The notes: a model not told the origin generated them from the sequence alone. A DNA stretch of 38,002 nucleotides from Calditrichota bacterium (GCA_013151275.1 JAADIP010000043.1:1-38002); one strand, 5' to 3'; counted from the first letter of the stretch, positions 16,343 through 27,600 are shown. Program-made: numbers and translations.

Positions 16343-19300
16343 ATGAAAATGAAACGTAGTTTAATAACGCCCGTTATGTTGACCGTCATCTTTCCGATAA
16401 TCATATTAGTTTCCGCCGCTTATTTGGCTTTTCGCAGTATTAATTTTATTGATGATAAGGTTCGGTGGGTGCAACACACCAACCACGTCCTGTTTGCCCT
16501 CGATGAATTCCAGTTAAAATTGGATCAGACTCAGAGTCAAATGATGACTTTTCTGCTTTCGCCCAATGAAAATATTCTGGCTCGTTATCACCAACTTAAA
16601 GAAGAGACAAAGAGAGCTTTTGAAAGGCTGCGACAGTTAACGATTGATAACCCCGGTCAGCAGGGAAGATTTAAAAAATTATCGAACCTGCTTTCCGAAA
16701 AATTGTCAATACTCGATCAAGGTCCGGTTATTTACAAAAAGAAAGGAATAAAGGCAACATTAAAAGTTTTGCAGGATCCCAAAGTTGAACGAATCACAAC
16801 CGAAATCCGGCAGCTCCTTCACGGGATTGTAAATATTGAGATGATATTGCTTGTTCAAAGAAGTCAGGAAGTGGTGGCTTCGTTGCAGATGACCAAAACT
16901 AAAATTTTAATGGAATTTATTATTGCGCTGCTTCTTTTGGGGTTGGGCAATGTTATCATATATCGTTCTTTATTGGTTCAGGGAAGAATAAGAGCTGAAC
17001 AGGAAAAACTCGACGCTCTGAACAGCGCCATTATAGAAACCGCCACCGACGGCATTCTTACTATTAATGAAAACGGCATAATACAAAGCTTTAATCCTGC
17101 GGCGGAACGCATTTTTGGTTACACCGCCAAAGAAATTGTGGGGCAGTCCATCTTTAAGCTGTTGCCGGAGAGCATGGAAAAGAAGTACAGGGAATATTTA
17201 CAGAATGCCAGACAAAATGAAGAAAAGACGTTTTTTGCCGGCGGGCGGGAACAGTTTGGCGTCCGAAAAGACGGGAAATTAATACCCTTAATGATCTCGA
17301 CTTCCAAAATCAAATTGAACAGCGATCACTTTTTAATTTCCGCCATTGTTCACGACCTAAGTCAACACAAACAAAATGAGCGCCAGCTTCTGGAACTATC
17401 CACCCGCCTTCGTTTGGCTACGCATTTTGCGGGCATCGGCATTTGGGAATGGGATATGGTAAACAACAAACTGCTTTTTGACGACATGACCAGAAAATTA
17501 ACGGGCATTTCATCCAAAAAGTTTAACGGCATTAAAGAAGAGTGGGAAAAGATAGTGCATCCGGAAGACCTTCCCGAATATTATAAAAGACTTCACGTCG
17601 TGCTCGAAAAAAAAGAAAAAGAGTTCAGCATCGAATATCGAATAATAAAACCCGGCGATCAGATTTGTTTCATCAAGTCACGGGCTCTCATTCAATATGA
17701 AAAATCCGGACAACCGATTAAGATGGTCGGAGTTAGCTGGGATATTTCCGACCTGAAAAGATCGGAAGAAATTCAGCGAAAAGCCAAGAATTTAGCCGAA
17801 AAAGCCAATCGCGCCAAAAGCGATTTTTTAGCCAATATGAGCCATGAAATCCGCACTCCGCTTAATGCCATCATTGGTTTGAATCTTCTGTTGCGCAACA
17901 CTCCTTTGGATGCAAAACAAAAAGATTATGTGGGGAAAATTCAGTTGGCTTCATCCAGTCTGTTAGGCATTATTAACGAGATTCTGGATTTTTCAAAAAT
18001 CGAAGCCGGAAAACTCAAAATTGAATACACCAAATTCAACCTTGATCTGGTGATGAACAACTTATCTCAGATTATCTACTTAAAAGCCCGCGAAAAAGGA
18101 TTGGAACTCCTTTTTTACATGGAGCCACAAATTCCTCCGACTTTAATAGGCGATCCGCTGAGGGTTTCGCAAATTCTGATGAACCTGATCAGCAACGCCA
18201 TAAAATTTACGGAATACGGACAAATTATTGTCTCCGCCAAAATATATAAAAAATCCAAGAAAAATATCACGTTAAAATTCTCCGTAAAAGACACCGGTAT
18301 CGGAATTTCTGAGGATAATCAAACCCGGCTTTTCAAGTCGTTTTCTCAAATAGATACCTCGGTTTCGCGTAAATACGGCGGAACCGGTCTGGGATTGAGC
18401 ATCAGCAGAAGATTGGTGGAAATGATGGGCGGAAAAATATGGGTTCAAAGCGAAGTGGGAAAAGGAAGCACCTTCTTTTTTACGGTCAAGCTGGGTTATG
18501 AAGAGAAAAAAGACAAAACGTTTTTCCAACCGCCGGTCGAGTTACGTAATATGCGCATCATGGTCGTGGATGATATTAAGGATATCAGAGAAACCATTAA
18601 AGAGCAACTCGAAATATTTTCACCCGATACGACAACCGTTGCTTCGGCTGAAGAGTGCATTCTTGAATTGCGCAACGCTTTAATCAGCGGCAGCAAGTAT
18701 TATGATTTGATAATTATGGATTGGAAATTGGAGGGAATAAACGGTCTGGAAGCCGCCAAACAAATTAAAAAAGATCCTGAAATCATCCATAAACCTAAAA
18801 TAATTTTGATGAGCGCTTATATAGACAAAGAAACTCTGAACACCGATCATTTGTATTTTGAGGGATTTATCACCAAACCTTTTACCTTATCCACCCTGTT
18901 TAATATCATTCTGGAAGTATTCGGTAAAGAGGCGCAAAAAGAGTATTCCACCTCCGGCATTATTGCCGTTATCCCAACCGGCTTTGACGAAATTAAAGGA
19001 GCAAGAATTCTGTTGGTTGAAGATAATGTGCTCAATCAACAGGTTATTAAAGAGCTGCTCGAGAATGAGGGCTTTTTTATAACCATTGCTCAGGACGGTC
19101 TGGAAGCGGTGGAAAAAGTTTTTGAAAGCGCGGACAAAGAGCCTTACGACCTGGTGTTCATGGATTTACGGATGCCCAAAAAGGACGGTTATGAAGCCAC
19201 GCGGGAAATCAGAGCGCACAAGCAATTTGAGAAGTTGCCCATTATCGCTTTAACCGCCGATATTGCCGCCGGAGATATCAAACGTCAGTGTATTTCAGCC

Positions 19301-20053
19301 GGCATGAACGATGTTTTATCCAAACCCATCGAGCCATCCGGACTTTACTCCATGCTGGTTAAATGGATCAAGCCCGGAAATCGCGTCGCCTTCGAAGCTC
19401 AGAAAACAACGGAATCGAAAGAAATCGAGATTCAGAAAACCTTGCAGGGGCTCTCCGAAATCGACTCGGCAAGCGGTTTGATGCGCATTAACTACAATTA
19501 CAGGCTCTATGCCAAAATGCTTCTCAAATTTAAAAACAATTACGCTAACTTTATCGACGAACTAAAAGCCGCCCTAAACCAGGGGGAAATCGAGCGCTTT
19601 AACCGCATGATTCATACGCTTAAAGGAGTGGCGGGAAATTTGGGAATGCCCGGGTTACAACAAGCCGCACAACGCCTTGAATCCAATATCAGAAATAATC
19701 GCATGAATAACATTGAAGACCAGTTGCAGCAAACGGAAGACATATTGAAGAAATTGTTAAACTCTCTGAATACCTTTGAAAAGCATGTTAAAGATCACCT
19801 TAAAGACGACGAATTATTGTCTTCCGCAGAACCCGGAGAACTTTTGAAAGAGCTGAAAGAATTGCAGAAACTTTTGACAACCTACGATGCGACATCCGTG
19901 GAAAAAATTGAGCGTTTGATCCAACCCTTGGTGAACGCCGGATTTGACGATCAAGCCAAACAACTGTCCGATTTCATGGAAAAGTACGACTTTGACGCCG
20001 CATCGGAAATTGTAATCGATATTATCGAATCCATTCATAAAAAAGAACAATAA
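16343..20053 (+). CDS. Hybrid sensor histidine kinase (PAS-PAS-HisKA-HATPase-REC-REC-HPt)
   Basis: 1236-residue inner-membrane sensor with a complete phosphorelay in one chain. Membrane segments at about 8-30 and 187-208 enclose an extracytoplasmic helical sensor domain. Then two PAS domains (about 223-345 and 350-475), a HisKA helix with phospho-acceptor H501 (SHEIRTPLN), and an ATPase domain with [19 protein letters not shown] and GGTGLGLS boxes. Receiver 1 has acidic pair D743/D744 and D793; receiver 2 has D941 ([10 protein letters not shown]) and a complete FxxxKP-like SKPIE. The HPt domain has H1091 in HTLKG. All phosphorylation sites are present. No response regulator with an output domain is nearby, so the final target is elsewhere. 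AGGA precedes the ATG. Confidence 0.93.
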   Translation: MKMKRSLITPVMLTVIFPIIILVSAAYLAFRSINFIDDKVRWVQHTNHVLFALDEFQLKLDQTQSQMMTFLLSPNENILARYHQLKEETKRAFERLRQLTIDNPGQQGRFKKLSNLLSEKLSILDQGPVIYKKKGIKATLKVLQDPKVERITTEIRQLLHGIVNIEMILLVQRSQEVVASLQMTKTKILMEFIIALLLLGLGNVIIYRSLLVQGRIRAEQEKLDALNSAIIETATDGILTINENGIIQSFNPAAERIFGYTAKEIVGQSIFKLLPESMEKKYREYLQNARQNEEKTFFAGGREQFGVRKDGKLIPLMISTSKIKLNSDHFLISAIVHDLSQHKQNERQLLELSTRLRLATHFAGIGIWEWDMVNNKLLFDDMTRKLTGISSKKFNGIKEEWEKIVHPEDLPEYYKRLHVVLEKKEKEFSIEYRIIKPGDQICFIKSRALIQYEKSGQPIKMVGVSWDISDLKRSEEIQRKAKNLAEKANRAKSDFLANMSHEIRTPLNAIIGLNLLLRNTPLDAKQKDYVGKIQLASSSLLGIINEILDFSKIEAGKLKIEYTKFNLDLVMNNLSQIIYLKAREKGLELLFYMEPQIPPTLIGDPLRVSQILMNLISNAIKFTEYGQIIVSAKIYKKSKKNITLKFSVKDTGIGISEDNQTRLFKSFSQIDTSVSRKYGGTGLGLSISRRLVEMMGGKIWVQSEVGKGSTFFFTVKLGYEEKKDKTFFQPPVELRNMRIMVVDDIKDIRETIKEQLEIFSPDTTTVASAEECILELRNALISGSKYYDLIIMDWKLEGINGLEAAKQIKKDPEIIHKPKIILMSAYIDKETLNTDHLYFEGFITKPFTLSTLFNIILEVFGKEAQKEYSTSGIIAVIPTGFDEIKGARILLVEDNVLNQQVIKELLENEGFFITIAQDGLEAVEKVFESADKEPYDLVFMDLRMPKKDGYEATREIRAHKQFEKLPIIALTADIAAGDIKRQCISAGMNDVLSKPIEPSGLYSMLVKWIKPGNRVAFEAQKTTESKEIEIQKTLQGLSEIDSASGLMRINYNYRLYAKMLLKFKNNYANFIDELKAALNQGEIERFNRMIHTLKGVAGNLGMPGLQQAAQRLESNIRNNRMNNIEDQLQQTEDILKKLLNSLNTFEKHVKDHLKDDELLSSAEPGELLKELKELQKLLTTYDATSVEKIERLIQPLVNAGFDDQAKQLSDFMEKYDFDAASEIVIDIIESIHKKEQ

Positions 20054-20197
20054 AAAACGGGGAAGACATAAAAAGCCCCCTTTATCACGGAAATCGATGA
20101 TTTCCCGGCAAAATATCGATTTATCCCTTTATTTATTTTTAAGTCTTTTTTAAATTCCATATTTTACAGACCGATAGTAACCGATAGAATTTTATTT

Positions 20198-20710
20198 ATG
20201 ATTAAAATTATTTTGAGCGGGAAACCCGGAAGCGGAAAAAGCTTATTGATTTCGGATTTTTACACCGACCTCGGTTCACTGATGAACATGAAGGGGTTTC
20301 AGTTTATTAAACATTTCGACGAAAAGGACAAACTTGAGCGTCTGGACTTTTTTCGGTTTTCCCGCGCGGATATTCTTTTCTCGGCGGATTTTTCTTCTTC
20401 GGCGCCTTCGCTTTTATCTCAAATTAATCCGCATATTGAAAAAATTATGGATGAACTCAGCATCTTTCAAATGGTGGATATCTTCCTGTTTGACGAGTTG
20501 GGTTTAATCGAAACGGAAGTAAAACAACTTCAGCAGCAGATAATTACTCTTTTCTCTTCGCGCATTCCCGTTATTGCCACGGTCAATTCTCAAAATTTGG
20601 ACCGCATCGGGTACCTCCTGAACAGGTTTAAAATAAAAGTTTTAGACCTTGACTCTCAGGACGCGGAAAATATTTATCTTTTACTGATAAGGGAACTTTA
20701 TGACTCCTAA
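20198..20710 (+). CDS. Small P-loop NTPase, THEP1-like
   Basis: 170 residues. The Walker A motif GKPGSGKS is at residues 8-15. A Walker B-like DIFLFDELGLIE follows at about 97-108, and a strand IPVIATVNSQ after it. The order and the DE(L/I)G-(x)-E wording match THEP1-type nucleoside triphosphatases, which are about this size and hydrolyse NTPs slowly. The middle (FFRFSRADILFSADFSSSAPSLLSQI) is not a pattern I recognise. Its last 11 bases overlap the start of the endonuclease III gene, so the two are translationally coupled. The physiological role of this family is unknown; a link to DNA repair is only suggested by position. Confidence 0.65.
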   Translation: MIKIILSGKPGSGKSLLISDFYTDLGSLMNMKGFQFIKHFDEKDKLERLDFFRFSRADILFSADFSSSAPSLLSQINPHIEKIMDELSIFQMVDIFLFDELGLIETEVKQLQQQIITLFSSRIPVIATVNSQNLDRIGYLLNRFKIKVLDLDSQDAENIYLLLIRELYDS

Positions 20711-21371
20711 AACTAAAACCGGTCAGCATCTCAATAAAGATCAGATCAAAAAAGTGCTGGAAATTCTGGAACGGGTTTACGGCGGATCGCAAACCGCGCT
20801 TAATTTTCAAACGCCTTTTCAACTGCTCATTTCCACCATGCTGGCTGCCCAGAGCACGGATAAAAGGGTGAATATTGTAACCGCGCGATTATTTAAAGAC
20901 TATCCCGACGCCAAATCAATGCGTCAATTAACGGAAGAAGAACTTCGGGAATATATCAAAACGGTAGGGCTTTACAAATCCAAAGCCAAAAACATTCTGA
21001 ACGTCTGCAAAATTTTAGACGAACATTATGACGGAGACGTTCCCGACACCAGAGAAGAGTTAATGCAATTACCGGGCGTGGGCAGAAAGACGGCTAATGT
21101 TGTTTTGAGTATCGCCAAACAAGTGTCCGCCATTGCCGTGGATACCCATGTTTTCAGAGTGAGCAACCGGATCGGACTGGCGCGGGCTGATAATGTTCTT
21201 AAAACCGAAATGCAACTGATGCAAAATATTCCGCAGGAAAAATGGTCGCAGGCGCACCACTGGTTAATCTGGCACGGGCACGGACGTAAAATCTGTAAAG
21301 CGCGTACCCCTTTGTGCGGTCAATGTCCCTTAAAAGATATTTGCCTTTATTATCAAAACACAGACCACTGA
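20700..21371 (+). CDS. nth: Endonuclease III (DNA glycosylase/AP lyase)
   Basis: Base-excision repair enzyme that removes oxidised pyrimidines and cuts at abasic sites. 223 residues, usual for the family. The helix-hairpin-helix LPGVGRKTANVV supplies catalytic K130, and VDTHVFRV supplies D148, both placed as in E. coli Nth. The 4Fe-4S cluster cysteines C199, C206, C209 and C215 have the standard 6-2-5 spacing. The ATG lies inside the end of the NTPase gene. The last codons and stop (around CACTGATTACGCTGATT) run into a repeated intergenic word, so the exact C-terminus may have been altered by the repeat. Confidence 0.96.
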   Translation: MTPKTKTGQHLNKDQIKKVLEILERVYGGSQTALNFQTPFQLLISTMLAAQSTDKRVNIVTARLFKDYPDAKSMRQLTEEELREYIKTVGLYKSKAKNILNVCKILDEHYDGDVPDTREELMQLPGVGRKTANVVLSIAKQVSAIAVDTHVFRVSNRIGLARADNVLKTEMQLMQNIPQEKWSQAHHWLIWHGHGRKICKARTPLCGQCPLKDICLYYQNTDH

Positions 21372-21552
21372 TTACGCTGATTGCGCAGATTAAATTGGGT
21401 TTTTTGATCTTTAGCGCTTAGATAAGAGAATTTATTTTATTCTCCGTGCACTTTGTGACATCTTTGCGTCCTTTGCGGTTATTATTTACAACTGATTGCG
21501 CAGATTGAGATGGGGTCTTTTTTGATTTTTTGCGATTAAATAAGAAAAGCTG
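21369..21552 (+). repeat. Imperfect direct repeat after nth
   Basis: CTGATTGCGCAGATT occurs exactly at 21377-21391 and 21492-21506. Each copy is followed by a related tract (TGGG-TTTTTTGAT, then GCG/GATTA/AATAAGA words). Between them is CTTTGCGTCCTTTGCGGTTA, a word often seen in dispersed intergenic repeats of environmental genomes (general knowledge, not checked). The 371-base gap up to 21742 holds no gene I support. Confidence 0.55.
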
Positions 21553-21638
21553 TTTTCCGTTTTAATTCTAATTTTTAATTCACTTTGCCGTATGCTTCTT
21601 TGAGATATTTGTATTCAAGCCTTGCGGCGTATCTTCTG

Positions 21639-21682
21639 CCGAATAGCAACGCGAACGGCATTCGGAAGATTTGCCGTTCGCG
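21639..21682. repeat. Perfect 11-base-pair inverted repeat with competing pairing
   Basis: CGCGAACGGCA (21650-21660) pairs with TGCCGTTCGCG (21672-21682) around an 11-base loop. CCGAAT (21639-21644) can instead pair with ATTCGG (21660-21665), which lies in that loop. No T run follows on either strand. It sits between the converging nth and DUF1028 genes. Confidence 0.5.
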
Positions 21683-21742
21683 TAAAAATCAAACACGGAA
21701 TATTAAGCCGGTTAATCCGCGTTTTCTTTTTTCCGAAACAGC

Positions 21743-22747
21743 CTATTTTTCAAGTTTAACGCCCGCTCTTAATATTTGCTCTAATTGAGAGGTATTTACT
21801 TTCAACAATCCGTTCGGAACAATCCGCCGCGTTAGTTCCCGGTAATTGGGTTCTTTTTTAAACACTTCGCTAAACAAGGGTAACGCCTGTTCAACCCTTC
21901 CGATATTCACTAAAGAAACCGCGTGCCAGTATTTCATCTCTTCGTTTTCGGGAAACATGGCTTCGGCAGCGCCGTATTCACGTAAAGCCGCCGCTTCGTC
22001 CCCTTTTTCAATTGCCAGGTCTCCCTTATTCATGTGCTCGTAAGCCCGGTAAACCCTGAGCACACGCTCCATTTCCGCCACGGCTTGCGGATTGTCTTCC
22101 ACCCGTAAATCAATGACCACGTCTTCCCAGACTTTGCCCGTCGGCTTAATTTTCACGATCTTGATTGCCGCCGATTGCTGTCCGCGAATATCGCCGCCCG
22201 CTTTCTGCGCCGCTTTTAATGCAGCCATCAAACGCTCCGCCAAAGGACCATTGCTTTTTTCAAAGGCTTCCGCCATTGCCGGAACCACCTCTTTATTGAG
22301 CATCATATTCGCCTGAACCGAAAAACCGTCGCCGGTAATGTGCGATGCCTCGGCAATGCACTTTTTGCCCGTGTGCGTTGCCACCCGACCATCGACATCG
22401 AGCAAAGCCACCTGACGGAAATCCGCGCCTTTGTCGTCTGCTAAAAGTTCTTTTAAAGCCTCATCCGGCGATTTACCCGCTTTCATTAATTCCAATCCTC
22501 TGGGTCCGAAAGAAACATTCACCAGCGATTGCGTGGCAACAACCCCGACGCCCGCCTTTGCCCAGGCTACTATCGATCCCACGGAAAACCAATGCGATTG
22601 GACGGCTACTCCCATTTCGCCGTTCTCTTTGTCAATGGCGACAATTGAAAAGGTGTTGGTCAGCGGTTCGCCGTTGAGGGTCTGCGCCGGGAGTTGCGCA
22701 AATAATATTAAAGACAAGATTATTACAAACAGCGCTTTTAAGGACAT
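21743..22747 (-). CDS. Exported DUF1028 protein with TPR-like C-terminus
   Basis: 334 residues. A signal peptide (SLKALFVIILSLILFAQLPAQT) indicates export. Residues about 30-230 are a DUF1028 domain, whose family has an Ntn-hydrolase-like fold: NTFSIVAIDKENGEMGVAVQSHWFSVGSIV, then GVGVVATQSLVNVSFGPRGLELM and a conserved GDGFSVQANMM. The mature Ntn-type start residue could be the threonine in TFSIVA, by analogy with the fold. Residues about 240-320 look like tetratricopeptide helices (KGDLAIEKGDEAAALREYGAAEAMFPENEEM). The substrate of DUF1028 proteins is unknown. A clear GAGGAGG precedes the ATG. The next gene upstream (amidotransferase) is 57 bases away. Confidence 0.82.
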   Translation of the reverse strand: MSLKALFVIILSLILFAQLPAQTLNGEPLTNTFSIVAIDKENGEMGVAVQSHWFSVGSIVAWAKAGVGVVATQSLVNVSFGPRGLELMKAGKSPDEALKELLADDKGADFRQVALLDVDGRVATHTGKKCIAEASHITGDGFSVQANMMLNKEVVPAMAEAFEKSNGPLAERLMAALKAAQKAGGDIRGQQSAAIKIVKIKPTGKVWEDVVIDLRVEDNPQAVAEMERVLRVYRAYEHMNKGDLAIEKGDEAAALREYGAAEAMFPENEEMKYWHAVSLVNIGRVEQALPLFSEVFKKEPNYRELTRRIVPNGLLKVNTSQLEQILRAGVKLEK

Positions 22748-22804
22748 ACTTCCTCCTCTTGTTTTTTTACCAAACGCAAAGATAAATAATCAAGCGATGA
22801 AATG

Positions 22805-23512
22805 CTATTTTAACTGATAATCCGAAGTTGTTTGCAAAAAATGTTCGATAAGATTTAATTTGTCGTTTAACGGGGTAAGGTAATTCCCTATGTGGGAATC
22901 GGGAATGTTGTAGTGTTTTTTAAGATAATAACTCATAATCCGCTCGTTAAACTCGGGATGAAACTGCACCCCCCAGATCGACGGCGGTAAAAAGAACGCC
23001 GCGTGTTTATCCATATCGGTAACGGCTAAGTTAATTGCGCCGGGCGGCAGTTTAAAAACAGTTTGTCGGTGGGACATAAAAGCTGAAAATTCGGAAGGAC
23101 GGTCGCGGAACAAAACATCTTTTCCGCCTTCTTTTGTCAATGTAACCTTAACCGCGCCAAACTCATCGCCTTTGGGATTGTCGCCCGCCTCGCCGCCAAA
23201 CGCCAGCGCCAAAAGCTGATGACCAAAACAGATACCAAGCACGGGAACGCTCCGCTCTCTTGCCTGTTGCAAAAAACCTGCCGTCTGTTTCATCCGGTCC
23301 GATTCTTCGGTCACCATGGCATGAGAGCCCGTGACTATTACCGCTCGTATCCCGTTAAACCGCGGCAGAGTTTTGTTTTGGCGGACATCGATCACTTTAA
23401 ATTCTTTTTCGGGAACCCCCGAACTCTGAATAACCCAGCGCTCAAAATCCCCATATCTTCGGCGGAGGTCGTGGAAGGTTGTTCCGGTTTTTAAAATAAC
23501 TATCTTTCCCAT
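22805..23512 (-). CDS. Class I glutamine amidotransferase (GATase1), stand-alone
   Basis: 235 residues with the complete glutaminase triad: nucleophile C95 in GICFGHQLLA, and H185 and E187 in GVQFHPEF. The N-terminal half has DVRQNKTLPRFNGIRAVIVTGSHAMV, the loop typical of GMP-synthase-like GATase1 proteins. There is no synthetase domain, so ammonia transfer to a partner or hydrolysis of a gamma-glutamyl compound is possible. The ribosome site is weak (GACGGG close to the ATG). It is separated from the upstream flavoprotein gene by a terminator hairpin, so it probably has its own promoter or depends on readthrough. The substrate is not evident. Confidence 0.8.
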   Translation of the reverse strand: MGKIVILKTGTTFHDLRRRYGDFERWVIQSSGVPEKEFKVIDVRQNKTLPRFNGIRAVIVTGSHAMVTEESDRMKQTAGFLQQARERSVPVLGICFGHQLLALAFGGEAGDNPKGDEFGAVKVTLTKEGGKDVLFRDRPSEFSAFMSHRQTVFKLPPGAINLAVTDMDKHAAFFLPPSIWGVQFHPEFNERIMSYYLKKHYNIPDSHIGNYLTPLNDKLNLIEHFLQTTSDYQLK

Positions 23513-23521
23513 TTTCCCGTC

Positions 23522-23550
23522 AAAAAAAGCCGGTTTAAACGCGGGCTTTT
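23522..23550 (-). terminator. Terminator after the DHOD-like gene
   Basis: On the minus strand AAAAGCC pairs with GGCTTTT around CGCGTTTAAACC, followed by further T to make a seven-T run. It lies between the stop of the DHOD-like gene (23567) and the amidotransferase ATG (23512). Confidence 0.55.
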
Positions 23551-23566
23551 AAAAATTTAAAATAGA

Positions 23567-24559
23567 CTAACGAATACTCTGCAGTGTTTTCATATAATTC
23601 GCGCGCATGTAAGCCGCCGGTTCGGCTAATGACTTAAGACTCATGCTGCCTTTCATCTGTTCGATCGATTCATATTCGTGAACTTCCATCCACTTTTGCA
23701 AATCGGTTAAAATCCGCGAGATGTGTTCAACGCCTTTTTGTAACAGAGCAGAAGCCGTCATTGCCGCGTCTGCGCCTGCCATAACCGCCTTTAAAACATC
23801 TTCCGCGGTGTGGATTCCCGTGGTAGCCGCCATACTTGCTTTAATGTTTCCGTACAAAATTGCAATCCAGCGCAGGGGCAACCGCAATTCATAGGATGTG
23901 CTGAACTCCAGATCGTGTTTCACGTCCAAAGTTTCGGGATCAATGTCCGGTTGATAAAAGCGGTTAAAAACAACCAAACCGTCGGCGCCCGCCATATCCA
24001 GTTTTTTTGCCATATTTGCAAAAGCCGTGAAATAAGGACCCAGCTTCACCGCTACCGGAATGCTCACCGAGTTTTTTACCCGTTTCAGATCTTCGATGTA
24101 CATCTCTTCGACCTTTTCGGCGGTCATTTCCGGATCGGTGGGAATATAGTAGATATTCAATTCCAGAGCATCGGCTCCGGCGTCTTCGATTTTTTTGGCA
24201 TAGTCGATCCATCCGCCGGCGGAAACTCCGTTCAGGCTTCCGATGATCGGGATGTCAACCGCTTCTTTCAGTCTTCTGATTTGTTCCAGATAATCTTCCG
24301 CCTGAAGATTATGAAATTCATCGGGTTTGGGAAAATAACTCAACGCTTCCGCAAAGGTATCCGTACCCTGCGAAAGGAAAGCGTCCAATTCTTCCTGTTC
24401 ATGAACAATCTGTTCTTCGAACAAAGAATACATCACAACGGCTGCAGCTCCGCTGTCTTCCATCTTTTTTACCGTATCAACGTCCGCAGAAAGCGGGGAG
24501 GCGGAAGGCACCACCGGATTCTTTAATTCGAGACCGAGATATTTTGTTTTTAAATCCAT
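23567..24559 (-). CDS. Dihydroorotate dehydrogenase-like FMN protein
   Basis: 330 residues, PyrD-family TIM barrel predicted to bind FMN. It begins [24 protein letters not shown], matching the first strand of class 1 dihydroorotate dehydrogenases. Further matches are the [13 protein letters not shown] segment, [31 protein letters not shown] and the phosphate-binding end [30 protein letters not shown] start at 24559 because GAGGA lies eight bases upstream; the frame extends five codons further. It belongs to the DHOD-like subgroup found near pyruvate oxidoreductases in anaerobes, whose reaction is not certain. True dihydroorotate oxidation is possible, but no pyrimidine gene is beside it. It follows nifJ across a terminator. 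Confidence 0.8.
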   Translation of the reverse strand: MDLKTKYLGLELKNPVVPSASPLSADVDTVKKMEDSGAAAVVMYSLFEEQIVHEQEELDAFLSQGTDTFAEALSYFPKPDEFHNLQAEDYLEQIRRLKEAVDIPIIGSLNGVSAGGWIDYAKKIEDAGADALELNIYYIPTDPEMTAEKVEEMYIEDLKRVKNSVSIPVAVKLGPYFTAFANMAKKLDMAGADGLVVFNRFYQPDIDPETLDVKHDLEFSTSYELRLPLRWIAILYGNIKASMAATTGIHTAEDVLKAVMAGADAAMTASALLQKGVEHISRILTDLQKWMEVHEYESIEQMKGSMSLKSLAEPAAYMRANYMKTLQSIR

Positions 24560-24585
24560 GATAAGATTCCTCACAACTTTTTGTT

Positions 24586-24620
24586 AAAAAGGGGCTGAAC
24601 CACAGCCCCTTTATTTTTTT
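24586..24620. terminator. Strong bidirectional-looking terminator between nifJ and the DHOD-like gene
   Basis: AAAGGGGCTG (24588-24597) pairs perfectly with CAGCCCCTTT (24603-24612) around a five-base loop. T tracts follow on both strands. For the minus-strand nifJ transcript it would end or attenuate transcription about 27 bases before the DHOD-like start. Confidence 0.8.
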
Positions 24621-24638
24621 AATCGTTACGCCAGTCGT

Positions 24639-27600
24639 TTAATATTCCATTTTTGACAAATGTTCATACTTTAGCCAGTTTTTCTTAACGATCTTTTGAG
24701 CTTCTTCCAAAAACGCCTTGGCGCGTGTAGCGTCTATCTTTTGAACCATCTTAAAACGCGTTTCGACGTCCATAAATTCCGAGACCGGAGCAGAAGGCTC
24801 TTTGGAATCGAGCATGAACGGATTTTTACCCTCTTTGATCAATTCGGGATTGTATCGAATCAGGGGCCACTGTCCGGAAATCACGGCTAACTTCTGGTGT
24901 TCCGCTCCGTACTTCAGATTGTAACCGTGCGCGATGCAGGGACTGTAAGCTATGATAATGGAAGGACCGTCGTAACGCTCGGCTTCGATAAAAGCCCGTA
25001 CCGTCTGGGCGTCGCTGGCGCCCATAGCCACTCTTGCCACATATACATTGCCGTAGGTCAATGCTTTCAGCGCCAGGTCTTTCTTTGCCAACGGTTTACC
25101 TCCGGCTGCAAATTTCGCCACTGCGCCAAGGGGTGTTGCTTTGGACATCTGACCGCCGGTGTTGGAATAAACCTCGGTATCCAATACTAAAATGTTTACA
25201 TTCCGCCCGGAAGCCATTACATGATCCAGACCTCCGTAACCGATATCATAAGCCCAGCCGTCGCCGCCCATAATCCAAACGCTCTTTTTCACCAGATAAT
25301 CAGCCAGACTGAGCAGGTTCTTAACGTCCGGGTCTCCGTTCAGGCTTTTTAATTTTTTCTTGAGTTCTTCCACGCGGTCGCGCTGCTCGGCAATATCCGC
25401 TTCGTCAACCTGTTTGGCGTTAATGATGGCGTCGGCTAATTCTTCGCCGATTTTTTCTTTGAGCTTATAAACCAATTCCTTAGCCTGCTCATTATGCTTA
25501 TCGATGGTCAAACGGAATCCCAGACCAAACTCGGCGTTATCTTCGAAAAGAGAATTAGACCATGCCGGTCCGTAACCTTCTTTATTGAAAGTCCAGGGCG
25601 TGGTCGGCAGGTTTCCGCCGTAAATCGAAGAACAACCCGTCGCATTAGCCACAATCATCCGATCGCCAAAAAGCTGAGTAGCCAATTTAACGTAAGGGGT
25701 TTCACCGCATCCGGCGCAGGCTCCGGAGAACTCAAACAACGGCTCGAGGAACTGAGAGTCTTTTACCGTTTCCACACGCAGTTTCTTGCGATCGTATTCC
25801 GGCAGCTTGAGGAAGAATTCCCAGTTTTCAATTTCCTGCTCGCGAATTGGCATCTGCGGCGCCATGTTGATCGCCTTTCTGCCGGCTTCTTTCTTGTCTT
25901 TAACCGGACAAAATTCAATACACAGCTCGCAGCCCGTGCAATCTTCAACCGCAACCTGTAAGGTGTACATATAACCTTCGGGCCAACCCTTGCCGCGGGC
26001 TTTTACGGCTTTAAATGTCGGCGGAGCGTTTTCCAGTAACTTGCCGTCATAAACTTTCGGACGGATAACCGAGTGCGGACAGATAAGCGCGCACTTGTTG
26101 CATTGAATACAAATATCTGCGTCCCAGATGGGCACTTCCAGAGCAATATTACGTTTTTCAAATTTTGTCGTGCCGCTCGGGAACGTTCCGTCAACGGGCA
26201 TTTTACTTACCGGCAACTCGTCGCCTTTACCCGCAATAATGGTCGCAGTCACGTCTTTGACAAATTCCGGAGCTTCTTTGGGCACAGGCGGCTTCAGGTC
26301 TCTGTCGCTGGTCACTTTACCGGGAACTTCGACTTTGTGCAGATGCGCCAATGTCTGGTCAACCGCGTTAAAGTTCATCTGTACAATCTGATCGCCTTTT
26401 TTACCGTAAGTCTTCTTGATCGTATCTTTAATTTTCTGGATCGCTTCTTCTTTAGGCAGCACGCCCGAAATGGCAAAGAAGCAGGTTTGCATGATGGTAT
26501 TTATTCTGACGCCCATTCCCGTTTTTTTAGCCACATCGTAAGCGTCGATAACGTAGAATTTCAGCTTTTTGTTGATGATTTCTTCCTGAATCACCTTCGG
26601 CAGTTTATCCCATACTTCTTCCCGGCTGTAAGGGCTGTTTAGCAAAAAGGTCGCGCCTTCCCGGGCTTTTTCCAGAATATTGAATTTTTCCAAAAATACA
26701 AACTGATGACAAGCGATAAAACTCGGCGAATTGATCAAATAAGTGGAACGAATGGGTTTTTTACCGAATCTCAAATGAGAAATTGTAATTGCGCCGGATT
26801 TTTTCGAATCATAAACAAAGTATCCCTGAGCATAGTTATCCGTTTCTTCGCCGATTATTTTAATCGAGTTTTTGTTGGCGCCAACCGTACCGTCTGCTCC
26901 CAAACCATAAAACATTCCGCGGAACACATCGGGCGGTTCAATGGAAAAATTCCGGTCATAATCCAGACTGGTATGGGTTACATCGTCGATAATACCGATT
27001 GTAAAATGATTTTTAGGCTTCTCTTTCTTCAATTCATCGAAAATGCCTTTGATCATTGCCGGAGTAAATTCTTTGGAAGACAAACCGTACCGACCGCCTG
27101 CAATTTTCGGGAAGGCAAACGGTAATTCACCTTCGCTCTGAGCTTCAACAAAAGCGTTAACAATATCCAGATAAAGCGGTTCGCCAGCCGAACCCGGCTC
27201 TTTGGTGCGATCCAAAACGGCAATGTTTTTCACGGTTTCGGGTAACGCTTTGATAAAATGCTTAATGGAGAAGGGACGGTACAAACGAACTTTAATCACG
27301 CCGACTTTTTCGCCTCTTTCCGCTAAATATTCAACGGTTTCGTGAACAGCTTCGGCGCCCGAACCCATCAGAACGATAACGCGCTCTGCTTCCGGATGAC
27401 CCATATAATCAAACAGATGATATTGACGTCCGACGATACCGGCAAATTTGTCCATTACGTTCTGAACAATGTCCGGAGTTTTTTGATAAAACGGATTTAC
27501 GGCTTCTCTTCCCTGAAAATAAACATCCGGGTTTTGAGCCGTTCCGCGAATAAAGGGATTTTCCGGTTTGAGCGCGCGGGCGCGATGAGCATGAACCAAC

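Noticed and set aside
20089-20105. GGAAATC-GAT-GATTTCC hairpin after the kinase gene as terminator
   Set aside because: The three-base loop stem is AT-rich and is followed by CCGGCAAAATATC rather than a T run.
23810-24526. 238-codon plus-strand frame opposite the DHOD-like gene
   Set aside because: Antisense shadow; the minus strand reads as a full PyrD-like barrel with a ribosome site. The same reasoning removes long antisense frames at 25494-25961, 26073-26642 and 27342-27860 opposite nifJ.
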